In this document: one piece after another, positions 15,651 through 24,580 of the stretch | Numbering within the stretch: the stretch's first letter is position 1 | How the letters are laid out: every line of letters starts with the position of its first letter | NCBI GenBank assembly: GCA_023410535.1 | Contig: JAEYPR010000031.1 | Span: 124,001 to 188,000 of the forward strand | Direction of reading: 5' to 3' | Length of the DNA stretch: 64,000 nt | Source: Bacillota bacterium | Lineage (GTDB): Bacteria; Bacillota; UBA4882; UBA8346 | Made by a program: the position numbers and the translations under genes | Notes under the pieces: model-generated | What the model was told of the DNA's origin: nothing | What the model saw: only the letters and a program-made list of their open reading frames with translations | The model's database searches: none

Positions 15651-17981
15651 ATGGCGACAGAAATTAGGAAAAGAACCGGCGCGGTGGTACCGTTCGATTC
15701 CCGGAAGATCCGCAACGCGATCCATCAGGCGAACCAAGCGGTAGAAATTGAACCGATGGGTGAGCAAGAATTGGATGCACTCACCGCGAAGGTAAGCGCT
15801 CGATTCATGGGCAGTGCTGTCCCGACCGTGGAAGAAGTGCAGGATATCGTGGAAGAGGCTTTGATCGGCGCTGATTATCCCAAAACAGCCAAAGCGTATA
15901 TCCTTTACCGCGCGGAACACACCAAAATCCGCCAGGCTGAGGATGGCCTAATGGACATCTACCAGCAGCTTACTTACAAAGACGCCAGGGATGTCGATTT
16001 GAAACGGGAGAATGCCAACATCGATGCCGATACGGCGATGGGAACCATGTTGAAGTACGGATCGGAAGGGGCGAAGTATTTTATCAATAATTACGTCCTT
16101 CCCAAAGACATTGCTGCGGCGCACCTGGAAGGCGACATCCACATTCATGATCAAGATTTTTATCTGCTAACCGAAACGTGTTGTCAAATCGATCTGCTCA
16201 AATTGTTAAACGGCGGATTCTGCACCGGCCACGGCACTCTCCGCGAACCTAACGACATCAGTTCTTATGCGGCGCTGGCGTGTATCGCGATTCAGGCGAA
16301 TCAGAACGAGATGCATGGCGGCCAAAGCGTACCTAATTTTGATTATTGCATGGCGCCGGGCGTAGCGAAAACTTTTCAGCGGTCCTATTATAAAGAGTTT
16401 TCCCGTTATTTTCAGGCCGTCCTTGACCTGGAACGGGATGAAGCGGATGCCCTAGTTGCCGTTATTCAGCGGGATACGGGCGAAATTTCGCTGCAAGACA
16501 CAACTCCATACCAGGCGAAGCTGGTCCGAACCATAACCCAACATCAAGGCGAGACAGACTTCCCGGCCATCAGTCCGGAAGCGGTCGAAAAAGCCCATGG
16601 GTTCGCCTGCCGTGGCGCGCTCCTTCAGACGGAACGCCAGACCTATCAGGCGATGGAAGCCTTGATCCATAATTTAAATACGATGAACTCCCGGGCCGGC
16701 GCCCAGGTGCCGTTCAGTTCTCTCAATTATGGAACGGATACCTCGCCGGAAGGACGGATGGTAATTAAAAACCTGTTGCTTGCGACCGAAGCGGGATTGG
16801 GCGAAGGGGAAACCCCGATTTTTCCGGTGCAAATTTTCAAAGTGAAAGCCGGGGTGAACTACAATCCCGACGATATCAACTATGATTTGTTTCGATTGGC
16901 AATGCGGGTCAGCGCCCAACGGCTCTTTCCGAATTTCAGTTTTTTGGATGCGCCGTTCAACCTGCAGTATTACCAACCGGGCAATTATGACAGCGAAGTC
17001 GCTTATATGGGATGCCGGACGCGCGTCATGGGCAATGTCTATGACGACAGCCGCCAGACTACATGTGGCCGGGGTAATTTAAGCTTTACTTCGATCAACC
17101 TCCCCCGGATTGGCATTGAAGCGCGCGGGGATATCGCGACATTCTATCAACTGTTGGACCAACGAATCGAACTAGTCATTCGTCAATTGTTACACCGTTT
17201 CAAAATTCAAGCCTCGAAAAGGGTTTACAATTATCCCTTCCTGATGGGTCAAGGCGTTTGGATCGATAGTGAAAAACTAGGCCCGGATGGTAGTGTGGCC
17301 GAGGTGTTGAAACACGGCACTTTAAGTCTGGGCTTTATTGGGTTGGCGGAATGTTTAAAGGTACTGACCGGAACCCACCACGGTGAAAACAGCGCCAGTC
17401 AGCAATTGGGGCTGGAAATCATCGGGCACATGCGCCGACGGATGGACGAAGAAGCCCAAAAAACCCGCCTTAACTTTACGTTATTGGCAACTCCGGCGGA
17501 AGGCCTTTCAGGCCGTTTTGTGGTCATTGATCGAAAGAAGTACGGCTTGATCCCGGGAGTGACGGATCGCGGATATTATACCAACTCCTTTCATATCCCG
17601 GTGTATTACCCCATCAAAGCTTTTAAAAAGATCCAATTGGAAGCCCCTTACCATGCGCTGACTAATGCGGGCCATATCAGTTACGTGGAGATGGACGGCG
17701 ACACTAGCAAAAACCTTGATGCCTTTGAGGCGATCATTCGTTACATGAAGGAAAACGGGATCGGCTATGGTTCGGTCAACCATCCGGTCGATCGTGATCC
17801 GGTTTGCGGTTATAATGGCATTATCGACAACGAGTGCCCAAAATGCCATCGCAGTGAAGTTGACGGCGGACTAAAATTTGAGCGGATCCGTCGGATCACC
17901 GGCTATCTGGTGGGCACCACGGAACGTTGGAACAACGCCAAGCGTGCCGAGGAAAGTGAGCGAGTCAAACATGGCCTCTAA
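15651..17981 (+). CDS. nrdD: Anaerobic (class III) ribonucleoside-triphosphate reductase NrdD
   Basis: Reduces ribonucleoside triphosphates to deoxy forms without oxygen, using a glycyl radical. 776 residues: an N-terminal ATP-cone (residues ~3-90, beginning IRKRTGAVVPFD) for allosteric control, the ten-stranded barrel with THHGENSASQQ, a C-terminal zinc site with Cys in VCGYNG and CPKCH, and the glycyl-radical loop RRITGYLVGTTERW. I chose ATG 15651 after AAAGGAAAGAAG; the upstream frame from 15555 adds residues unlike the family. nrdG overlaps its 3' end by 11 bases. Confidence 0.95.
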   Translation: MATEIRKRTGAVVPFDSRKIRNAIHQANQAVEIEPMGEQELDALTAKVSARFMGSAVPTVEEVQDIVEEALIGADYPKTAKAYILYRAEHTKIRQAEDGLMDIYQQLTYKDARDVDLKRENANIDADTAMGTMLKYGSEGAKYFINNYVLPKDIAAAHLEGDIHIHDQDFYLLTETCCQIDLLKLLNGGFCTGHGTLREPNDISSYAALACIAIQANQNEMHGGQSVPNFDYCMAPGVAKTFQRSYYKEFSRYFQAVLDLERDEADALVAVIQRDTGEISLQDTTPYQAKLVRTITQHQGETDFPAISPEAVEKAHGFACRGALLQTERQTYQAMEALIHNLNTMNSRAGAQVPFSSLNYGTDTSPEGRMVIKNLLLATEAGLGEGETPIFPVQIFKVKAGVNYNPDDINYDLFRLAMRVSAQRLFPNFSFLDAPFNLQYYQPGNYDSEVAYMGCRTRVMGNVYDDSRQTTCGRGNLSFTSINLPRIGIEARGDIATFYQLLDQRIELVIRQLLHRFKIQASKRVYNYPFLMGQGVWIDSEKLGPDGSVAEVLKHGTLSLGFIGLAECLKVLTGTHHGENSASQQLGLEIIGHMRRRMDEEAQKTRLNFTLLATPAEGLSGRFVVIDRKKYGLIPGVTDRGYYTNSFHIPVYYPIKAFKKIQLEAPYHALTNAGHISYVEMDGDTSKNLDAFEAIIRYMKENGIGYGSVNHPVDRDPVCGYNGIIDNECPKCHRSEVDGGLKFERIRRITGYLVGTTERWNNAKRAEESERVKHGL

Positions 17982-18480
17982 AGTGAGAATCTGCGGCATC
18001 GAACCGGAATCGATCGTGGATGGCCGGGGGATCCGCTACGTCTTGTTCGTCCAGGGTTGTCCGCATCATTGTCCCGGCTGCCATAATCCGCAATCCCATT
18101 CGTTTGAAGGCGGAAAAGTGGTGACGATCAGGGACTTATTTGCGGAAATAGTCGGCAATCCGCTACTCCGGGGTGTTACCTTCAGCGGCGGAGAACCGTT
18201 TTGTCAACCGGAACCCCTCGTCGAACTGGCCCGGATGGTTCACGGGCGTGGGTTGGACGTAACGACCTTCACCGGATATCACTACGAAGAGTTGACGGCC
18301 ATGCGAAGTAATGGTGTGACCGCTTTACTGGAACAGACCGATATTTTAATCGACGGCCCGTTCGTTCTAGGACAGAAGGATTTGACGCTCATGTTCAGCG
18401 GCAGCCAGAATCAGCGCATCATCGATCTGAACGAAACGAGGCGCTGCGGCAGAATCGTGCTGGATAAATTGATTGCCTGA
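17971..18480 (+). CDS. nrdG: Anaerobic ribonucleotide reductase activating protein NrdG
   Basis: Radical-SAM activase that installs the glycyl radical on NrdD. 169 residues with the CX3CX2C cluster motif in QGCPHHCPGCHNP binding 4Fe-4S, and TFSGGEPFCQPEPL, the GGE motif for SAM. The ATG at 17971 lies inside the last codons of nrdD, so translation is probably coupled. A longer upstream frame is just nrdD read in another phase. Confidence 0.95.
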   Translation: MASKVRICGIEPESIVDGRGIRYVLFVQGCPHHCPGCHNPQSHSFEGGKVVTIRDLFAEIVGNPLLRGVTFSGGEPFCQPEPLVELARMVHGRGLDVTTFTGYHYEELTAMRSNGVTALLEQTDILIDGPFVLGQKDLTLMFSGSQNQRIIDLNETRRCGRIVLDKLIA

Positions 18481-18641
18481 TTTTGTGGGATTTAATTTTC
18501 GTAGAGACTGACCGTACGGAAACGATCGTCAGATGCACCGAACCCCTTTCCCGATAACCTCCGGGGGTATTCGTAATTGGGATGAACGATTTGGGATCGA
18601 CCGCATCTTCGAGACTACGGTAAAAAACCACGAAATTAATA

Positions 18642-18676
18642 TTAGACAGTCGAAATATCGTGTGGTATAGTATAAT
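18642..18676 (+). promoter_or_regulatory. Probable promoter for the fluoride-riboswitch/eno transcript
   Basis: TTAGAC at 18642-18647 and TATAGT at 18666-18671 (spacer 18) or the overlapping TATAAT at 18671-18676 lie just ahead of the riboswitch. The riboswitch begins about 10 bases after the second hexamer, consistent with a start near 18680. Confidence 0.5.
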
Positions 18677-18684
18677 CAAATCAA

Positions 18685-18745
18685 TCAGGCGATGGAGTTC
18701 GCCATAACCGCCGCTACAATGAGGCTGATAACTCCTGCGATTTAA
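18685..18745 (+). ncRNA. Fluoride riboswitch (crcB motif)
   Basis: The motif GGCGATGGAGTTCGCCATAA, followed by CCGCCGC, ATGAGGCTGATAACTCCTG, matches the conserved fluoride-riboswitch sequence including the GGCGATGG hairpin and the CTGATAACTCCT strand that forms the pseudoknot. A terminator overlaps its 3' end, so fluoride binding should relieve termination. Downstream are enolase, a DUF190/CBS protein and a CxxC protein rather than a crcB/fluc exporter. Confidence 0.93.
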
Positions 18746-18765
18746 TTTTCGCAGGAGTTTTTTGT
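18730..18765 (+). terminator. Fluoride-riboswitch terminator
   Basis: AACTCCTGCGA (18730-18740) pairs with TCGCAGGAGTT (18749-18759), followed by T residues. Its 5' arm shares ACTCCT with the riboswitch pseudoknot, so folding of the aptamer and the terminator should be mutually exclusive. Confidence 0.9.
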
Positions 18766-18834
18766 TTGTCCGTTTTGGGGAGCTTGAGTCGAAAAAAGCC
18801 GTGCAACGGCTAATTATAACAAGGAGTGATTGAA

Positions 18835-20100
18835 TTGAAAAAAACCATTGATACAATTCGAGCCATGGAAGTTCTGGATTCCCGGGGGAATCCAACGGTA
18901 CGGGTCTTTGTCACGTTAAGCAATGGAATAACGGCGGCGGCTTCCGTACCTTCCGGAGCTTCGACTGGAGAAAATGAAGCAGTTGAATTACGAGATGGCG
19001 ATAAGAAACGTTATAACGGGAAAGGTGTCTTAAAAGCCGTAGCTAATGTAAATTCGGTAATTGCGCCGCAATTGAAAGGACTAGATCCTACTCGTCAAGC
19101 TGAAATTGATCAACTCATGATTGAGCTGGACGGGACTCCGAATAAAAGTAAATTAGGAGCTAATGCACTCTTGGGCGTATCGATGGCGGTAGCAAGAGCG
19201 GCAGCCGTTGCCTCAAACTTACCCTTATATGCTTACTTGGGCGGCACAGGAGCGGTAAATATCCCGGTACCAATGATGAACATTTTGAACGGCGGTAAAC
19301 ACGCGGACAATAGTGTCGATTTTCAAGAATTTATGGTGATGCCGGTCGGCGCGCCGACTTTTGCCGAAGCATTGCGCTATGGCGCCGAGACGTTCCACAC
19401 CTTAAAGAGCATTTTGCATAAAAAAGGTTACGCTACCAGTGTCGGTGATGAAGGCGGCTTTGCCCCTAACTTAAAAAGTAACGATGAAGCTTGTGAAGTG
19501 ATTGTGGAAGCGATTGAACAGGCGGGTTTTAAACCGGGTACCGATGTAGCCATTGCGCTTGATCCTGCCTCCAGTTCTTTTTATGAAAATGGCGGATATA
19601 ATCTCGCGAAATCAGGGCAAGGGAAAAAGAATAGTCAAGAAATGATTGCTCTCTATCAATCATGGATCACAAAATATCCGATTATCTCCTTGGAAGACGG
19701 TTTAGCAGAGAACGATTGGGCAGGATTTAGAGACTTAACTGCCGTAATCGGCGCCAAAATCCAAATTGTCGGAGACGATTTGTATGTTACCAACACGAAA
19801 TTCATCGAACGGGGTGTTCATGAACAAAGTTCGAATGCGGTCTTAATAAAGCTGAATCAGATCGGAACGGTCACTGAAACTAACCAAGCAATTCATATGT
19901 GTCGCCGTGCCGGCTGGGGTTTTGTAATCTCGCATCGCAGCGGTGAAACGGAAGATACCTTTATGGCCGATTACGCAGTGGCGATGGGCGGCGGTCAAAT
20001 TAAAACCGGTTCCGCTTGCAGAAGTGAGCGAATTGCAAAATACAATCGTTTATTAGAAATTGAAGCGGAGTTGGGGAAAACAGCTCTTTTCGGAAAATAA
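18835..20100 (+). CDS. eno: Enolase
   Basis: Interconverts 2-phosphoglycerate and phosphoenolpyruvate in glycolysis; the enzyme is inhibited by fluoride with phosphate and magnesium. 421 residues with the N-terminal SRGNPTVRV, the ASTGENEAVELRD loop, GDEGGFAPN, SLEDGLAEND, GDDLYVTN and the signature LIKLNQIGTVTET then SHRSGETEDTFMADYAV. Some positions differ from the common form (KTGSACRSERIAKY rather than KTGSLSRTDR), hinting at a divergent copy. The start is TTG 18835 with AAGGAG at 18821-18826; GTG 18826 would overlap that site. Whether another eno exists elsewhere cannot be seen here. Confidence 0.95.
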   Translation: MKKTIDTIRAMEVLDSRGNPTVRVFVTLSNGITAAASVPSGASTGENEAVELRDGDKKRYNGKGVLKAVANVNSVIAPQLKGLDPTRQAEIDQLMIELDGTPNKSKLGANALLGVSMAVARAAAVASNLPLYAYLGGTGAVNIPVPMMNILNGGKHADNSVDFQEFMVMPVGAPTFAEALRYGAETFHTLKSILHKKGYATSVGDEGGFAPNLKSNDEACEVIVEAIEQAGFKPGTDVAIALDPASSSFYENGGYNLAKSGQGKKNSQEMIALYQSWITKYPIISLEDGLAENDWAGFRDLTAVIGAKIQIVGDDLYVTNTKFIERGVHEQSSNAVLIKLNQIGTVTETNQAIHMCRRAGWGFVISHRSGETEDTFMADYAVAMGGGQIKTGSACRSERIAKYNRLLEIEAELGKTALFGK

Positions 20101-20174
20101 TATTGAATTTCAACTCGTCGTATGCCTTTACCTTATTGGAATCCGGCTAGGAGGACGATTTAAGGAGGTCAAAG

Positions 20175-21449
20175 ATGTCATTAAAATATAAAGTAATTCG
20201 CATCGACACCAGCGAAGATGTTCGTTGGAATGGTAAACCGCTTTATCATGGGATCATTGAATATATTCGCAGTTTGAAACGGGCCATCCGTTGTACGATC
20301 TGTCGTGGAGCCGCAGGCTGTTATGAAAACGGTGAGATTGCTTCGCAAAATATTTTAGATGCTTCATATAACCTACCGCTCACCATCGAAATCGTCGCTC
20401 CGGAAACAGACTTGGAAACAATCCTTCCCAAGTTATCTGAAATGGTAACCGATGGCATTGTTTCAATTGTTGACATTGAGGTTCGATCCTATCATTCTTC
20501 CAAAAAACTTATTCCTCAACAACTGAGAGTAAATGAAATCATGACTCCTTCACCGAAAACGGTACTCCCGGATACAGCGCTGACTGTAGTGGTTGATTTA
20601 ATGTTGAAAAATTCGTTAAAAGGAGTCCCGGTCGTGGATAGCAAGGGGCACCCCATCGGAATGATAACCCAAGGCGATTTGATGGAAAAAGTTAAAATGC
20701 CAATTCGGCTTGGGCTTTTGAAAAAGTTGAATCAGGGAATTGTCAACTCTTTTATGGATAGCATTATTGGTAAAAGCGCCAAAGACATAATGAGTCAACC
20801 GGTAGCGGTGATTCATGAGGATCAAACGCTGCGTGAAACAGTACAATTGATGATTAAGCACCATTATAAGCGGTTGCCGGTGGTCGACAACGATGGTGTT
20901 ATAACCGGAATGCTCTCTCGCATTGACATCTTTCAGACGATTACGAAACAGGCTCCCCATTGGGATTCGCTGCAAGAACAAAACGTTGTTGTCAACAATA
21001 CACAGCCTGTTAAAGTGATTTTAGAACGAGATTTGCATACAGTTTTCCCGGAAACCCCGATTGCCGAGGTGATCGCCAAGCTAGGCAGTGAAGAGATTCA
21101 ACGAATCGCGGTTGTAGATCAGCTTGGGAAGTTCTTGGGAATTATCTCCGATGTAGAGCTACTGCCGGTTATTTCCGGTCATCCGGGCGTCTGGGATGTC
21201 TTTATCGGCAAACTGACTTTTACCGAAACAGGCCGCCAAATGAATACGTTATTACAACAGTCACGGGCAAGAAACGCTGCCGATGTTATGCTTCAGGACG
21301 TAATTTCAATTCATGAAAATACGGCAATTGAAGAAGCTGTTAAGATAATGACAGAGCATGGTCTAAAAAGGTTACCGGTCGTTGATTCCAACGCGATATA
21401 CAAAGGGATGATTCGCCGTGACTCCGTCCTGCAAGCGGCTAATCGTTAG
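20175..21449 (+). CDS. DUF190 protein fused to four CBS domains
   Basis: 424 residues. The first ~110 resemble DUF190 (COG1993), a PII-like fold commonly encoded beside crcB fluoride exporters. Then come four CBS motifs: VNEIMTPSPKTVLPDT..., AKDIMSQPVAVIHEDQT..., DLHTVFPETPIAEV..., and ADVMLQDVISIHENTA.... Paired CBS domains usually bind adenosine nucleotides, so the protein probably senses energy or nucleotide state. AAGGAGG sits just before ATG 20175. Gene order suggests a role in the fluoride response together with enolase; the mechanism is unknown. Confidence 0.85.
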   Translation: MSLKYKVIRIDTSEDVRWNGKPLYHGIIEYIRSLKRAIRCTICRGAAGCYENGEIASQNILDASYNLPLTIEIVAPETDLETILPKLSEMVTDGIVSIVDIEVRSYHSSKKLIPQQLRVNEIMTPSPKTVLPDTALTVVVDLMLKNSLKGVPVVDSKGHPIGMITQGDLMEKVKMPIRLGLLKKLNQGIVNSFMDSIIGKSAKDIMSQPVAVIHEDQTLRETVQLMIKHHYKRLPVVDNDGVITGMLSRIDIFQTITKQAPHWDSLQEQNVVVNNTQPVKVILERDLHTVFPETPIAEVIAKLGSEEIQRIAVVDQLGKFLGIISDVELLPVISGHPGVWDVFIGKLTFTETGRQMNTLLQQSRARNAADVMLQDVISIHENTAIEEAVKIMTEHGLKRLPVVDSNAIYKGMIRRDSVLQAANR

Positions 21450-21457
21450 GTGGATTC

Positions 21458-22102
21458 ATGGATAAACATTCGACTTATTATACAGTCCTAGAAGCGATTC
21501 AAACGGCTAGCGAATGCCCTTTTTGCCGATTAGAAGATGTTGCGGCGCATGATTATTTCACGGCAATTCTATACGAAGGTGTTAACGATCCTAAAGTGCG
21601 GAGCGAGCTTCGGAACGCCTTGGGTTATTGCCATCGACATGCTCATTATCTTCTCAAAATGCGGGACAGTTTTGGAGTGGCAATTCTTTATTTGGATCAA
21701 ATTCGATTAATGAAAGACCGGTTGGCTCTTCAATCAAAAAACACCGGCAGTCAATCGAATAGACCAATTTGTCCGACTTGTCGAAACCAATTAGAAAACC
21801 GTGAGCGTTATTTGAGTGTTTTTGTGGAAGCATTACAAGAACCGGAATTTAGAGCTGCTTATGAAAATTCGAATGGCTTATGTTTAGCCCATGTAGAGCT
21901 GGTATCAACAGTTATCAAAGATGCAGAGTTAGTCGGTTACCTCCGCCAAGTTGAAGCAACCAAATTAAACGAACTTGAGGGGCAACTGCAGGAGTTTCTC
22001 AGAAAACAGGATTACCGGTTTGCCGATGAACCGTTTAAAAAAGAACGGGATGCTTGGATTCGGGCGATCAATAAGCTTTCCGGTGGAGAACAAACTTTTT
22101 AG
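21458..22102 (+). CDS. CxxC-containing protein, DUF6062-like
   Basis: 214 residues, mostly helical and soluble, with two CxxC pairs: ECPFCRLEDVA near residue 20 and CPTCRNQLENRERYL near residue 107, probably one zinc site, plus His/Cys in GYCHRHAHYLL and GLCLAHVEL. It resembles proteins annotated DUF6062, whose function is unknown. It is 8 bases from the DUF190/CBS gene and last in the fluoride-riboswitch unit before a terminator. Confidence 0.7.
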   Translation: MDKHSTYYTVLEAIQTASECPFCRLEDVAAHDYFTAILYEGVNDPKVRSELRNALGYCHRHAHYLLKMRDSFGVAILYLDQIRLMKDRLALQSKNTGSQSNRPICPTCRNQLENRERYLSVFVEALQEPEFRAAYENSNGLCLAHVELVSTVIKDAELVGYLRQVEATKLNELEGQLQEFLRKQDYRFADEPFKKERDAWIRAINKLSGGEQTF

Positions 22103-22109
22103 AGAAAGG

Positions 22110-22150
22110 TAAATGCTCCCCTTACAGTAGTACCAGGGGAGCATTTAGTT
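22110..22150 (+). terminator. Terminator closing the eno operon
   Basis: AAATGCTCCCC (22111-22121) and GGGGAGCATTT (22136-22146) form an 11-bp stem followed by AGTTTGT. The stem may also serve the minus-strand PL9-like gene, although about 65 bases separate them. Confidence 0.8.
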
Positions 22151-22215
22151 TGTCAGATCTTCTTTTCCTAATTGGCGGGATTGTTGCCGATCACGCTTTT
22201 GCTATTTTTCAGAAA

Positions 22216-24456
22216 TCATTTTTTCGACTGAGGCGGAATTTGAAATCCGCCGCTGATCGTTGCAGATGAAGCCAGCGCCATAAAATCATTGGCGGCAATG
22301 GAGCCGTCGGGGTTGCGTTGGAACGGGCCGCCGGGAGTGACTTTTTTAAAGTCGGCGGTGGTTACCTTTTTACCGCTTGCGTTGACCGATCCATTGCCAT
22401 CGTAAAAGTAATTGGTATCCGATTGCAAACTTGCCGGAAACGTATCGGCTCCGCCGGCGACGGTCCGGAGGGAAAGGTTATGGCTCGCGATGAATTGCGG
22501 GGTCGCATTGGAATAATAGAAAAAATTGAAATTGGCTTTGCCGTTATCAACGGAGGTGGTGTTTTCCACAATAATCGCCGGATCGCTATTGCTGGTCACG
22601 CCGCTGCTGACATTGGCAAACGCCAAACTGTTGCGCAGGACATGTTTGACAGCCAAACCCTCGCCGCCTAATTTGAAACCGTTGCCGTCGCCTTTGGTTT
22701 TGGTACCGTCGGAGAGGGTTCCATTGCCATAGGCAATGCTATCTTCGATGATGATGGCGCCAATTGGACCGGTTTCCAGTTTCGAATATAAATCGAAACC
22801 GTCGTCGCAATTATGATAGGCGATACAACCGCGAAAGACATTTCCGACGCCGCAAGTTAACTTGGCGGCAAAGCCGTCGGCGTTGTTTTCCGAAGCGTCG
22901 CGGTTATCATATGAAGTGCAGTTTAAAACCAGGTTGTGGGACGGCCATTGGTCGGGTTTATCCGTAGCGGCTCCCGAAATCTGTAACCCGGTGTCGCCGT
23001 TGGCATAGGTGTTGATCCGTTCAAGCAGGTTGTGATGTCCGGAGACCCGGACGCCGTTACTGGCCGCGCCGGTGACGTCGATGCCGGCAATTTTCCAGTA
23101 ATCGCCGCCAACGGTGAAGCCGTTGGTTTTCTTGCCAAAATCAAAAATAGGCCGTTCATTGGGAGCGGCCGCAAGCATCTTCAGCTTGTCGGGAGTGCCA
23201 TTGTTCCCTTTTGCGATCACCAACGGAGCGGTTCGGTGATAAATACCGGCGCGGACATAAATCGTTTGTCCTGGTTGTAAGTATTGGAGAGCCGAATCAA
23301 TGTCAATCGGATCTTGCACGGTTCCGGCGGCGGTTGGTAAACCGTTTGGCGCGACATAAACGATCCCGCCGGGGGCGCCGTAGGTCTTAAAATTCACCAC
23401 ATGGCGGAAAGTTATCTCTGCGGCTTTGGTATTATCGGCGGTATCAGGTGTAAATTTCAGATTAAAGGCGTTCGGACCAGAAACAAGCGTTGTGTCCTTC
23501 GCCAGTAATTGGTTGGCGTCAATCGGACCGTTATAGAGAACGGCTCCGGCTTGTTCAATCACTAGTTTCCCTTTGACATTTAACGAAATATTCAGTTGAT
23601 AACCGGCGGTCGACGCGGTGACCGGAGACGTTACGGTGATGATCGGAGCGACCGTTTTCGCCGGTTCGGCAACCCCGGGCGGATCGGTGGCTACCGCGGA
23701 GGTTTTCAAGGTAATATTGGAAACAGTGATGGAGGCGATCCGGGCGGCGAAGAATCCGACATAAATCCGGTCCGGATCAATCACTTCCAGTTGTTTTGGC
23801 CGGTAGTAGATTTTTTCGGGTTGATTATCCACCGCGACATGATAACCGGTGTTGGTTTTTCGTAATCGTAACAGATAGGTGGCGCTGCCATCATTGGCAG
23901 GCCGTTCCCCAAACTTAAACACATCATCCATGGTTGCGCCCATGCCCGATATTTCTTTGACATTGTTGCGGAATACCGATTGCAATGCGCCGCGATAACC
24001 ACCGACCAAGACCATGTTTGAGGCGAAGACCGAACTATCGGAGGGTTTGCCGATCGCGTCCCGGGCCATGATCCCGAAGCCTTCCTGGTTATCCGGGGTC
24101 GGTTTGGCGAAATAATTGACGGTGATTTTAGCGGAAAGCTCAAAATTTTGCGAGGAAGGGATTTCAGTATAGTAATAGGAAATCCCATCATGGGAACCGG
24201 TGATTTTCCCCCCGGCTAAACTACCGTCCTTGGTGCCGGCGATCAGCGTTACGGTTTGGTTGTCGTCGGCGATTTTCACTTGATTGTTCGAAGTCGATTG
24301 GCCAAAGATGATACTTTTCCATTCGCCCGGATTAGTTGAAGCTGGGGATGACGCATCGGCCGCTCGGACAATAATGGTTAAGTTGCTTACGAAAAAGACC
24401 GAAATTAGCAGCGATAAGAGAACAACATTGCGAATTTTTTCAATAATATTTTGCAT
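22216..24456 (-). CDS. Secreted right-handed beta-helix pectate lyase, PL9-like
   Basis: 746 residues with an N-terminal signal sequence (hydrophobic segment ~12-32, then AADASSP). Residues ~40-250 resemble a jelly-roll, carbohydrate-binding type domain (signature GQSTSNNQ... to ASITVSNITLKTS). A linker and an Ig-like stretch precede the catalytic beta-helix starting GGIVYVAPNGLPTAAGTVQDPIDID. The motifs NADGFAAKLTCGVGNVFRGC and CDDGFDLYSK carry the Asp cluster that binds calcium in PL9 lyases, and DGNGFKLGG has a Lys at the place of the catalytic base. It likely cleaves polygalacturonate outside the cell. A TATAAT (minus strand, 24488-24493) and GGGGG upstream support the start. Confidence 0.85.
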   Translation of the reverse strand: MQNIIEKIRNVVLLSLLISVFFVSNLTIIVRAADASSPASTNPGEWKSIIFGQSTSNNQVKIADDNQTVTLIAGTKDGSLAGGKITGSHDGISYYYTEIPSSQNFELSAKITVNYFAKPTPDNQEGFGIMARDAIGKPSDSSVFASNMVLVGGYRGALQSVFRNNVKEISGMGATMDDVFKFGERPANDGSATYLLRLRKTNTGYHVAVDNQPEKIYYRPKQLEVIDPDRIYVGFFAARIASITVSNITLKTSAVATDPPGVAEPAKTVAPIITVTSPVTASTAGYQLNISLNVKGKLVIEQAGAVLYNGPIDANQLLAKDTTLVSGPNAFNLKFTPDTADNTKAAEITFRHVVNFKTYGAPGGIVYVAPNGLPTAAGTVQDPIDIDSALQYLQPGQTIYVRAGIYHRTAPLVIAKGNNGTPDKLKMLAAAPNERPIFDFGKKTNGFTVGGDYWKIAGIDVTGAASNGVRVSGHHNLLERINTYANGDTGLQISGAATDKPDQWPSHNLVLNCTSYDNRDASENNADGFAAKLTCGVGNVFRGCIAYHNCDDGFDLYSKLETGPIGAIIIEDSIAYGNGTLSDGTKTKGDGNGFKLGGEGLAVKHVLRNSLAFANVSSGVTSNSDPAIIVENTTSVDNGKANFNFFYYSNATPQFIASHNLSLRTVAGGADTFPASLQSDTNYFYDGNGSVNASGKKVTTADFKKVTPGGPFQRNPDGSIAANDFMALASSATISGGFQIPPQSKK

Positions 24457-24487
24457 TTTTTACCCCCTAAGCTAGCTTGATGCTTTT

Positions 24488-24538
24488 ATTATATCATAGT
24501 AACCGAAAACTCCGGTAGGATGACCGGAGTTTTCGGTT
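24488..24538 (-). promoter_or_regulatory. -10 element of the PL9-like gene and upstream hairpin
   Basis: AACCGAAAACTCCGGT (24501-24516) pairs perfectly with ACCGGAGTTTTCGGTT (24523-24538) around a 6-base loop; it is the likely terminator for the CheX gene upstream on the same strand. The minus strand then reads TATAAT at 24493-24488, a good -10 for the lyase gene. Confidence 0.65.
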
Positions 24539-24580
24539 AAAGAAGTTGCCTACAGTGCTTGAAATTTTCACCGGGTTAAC

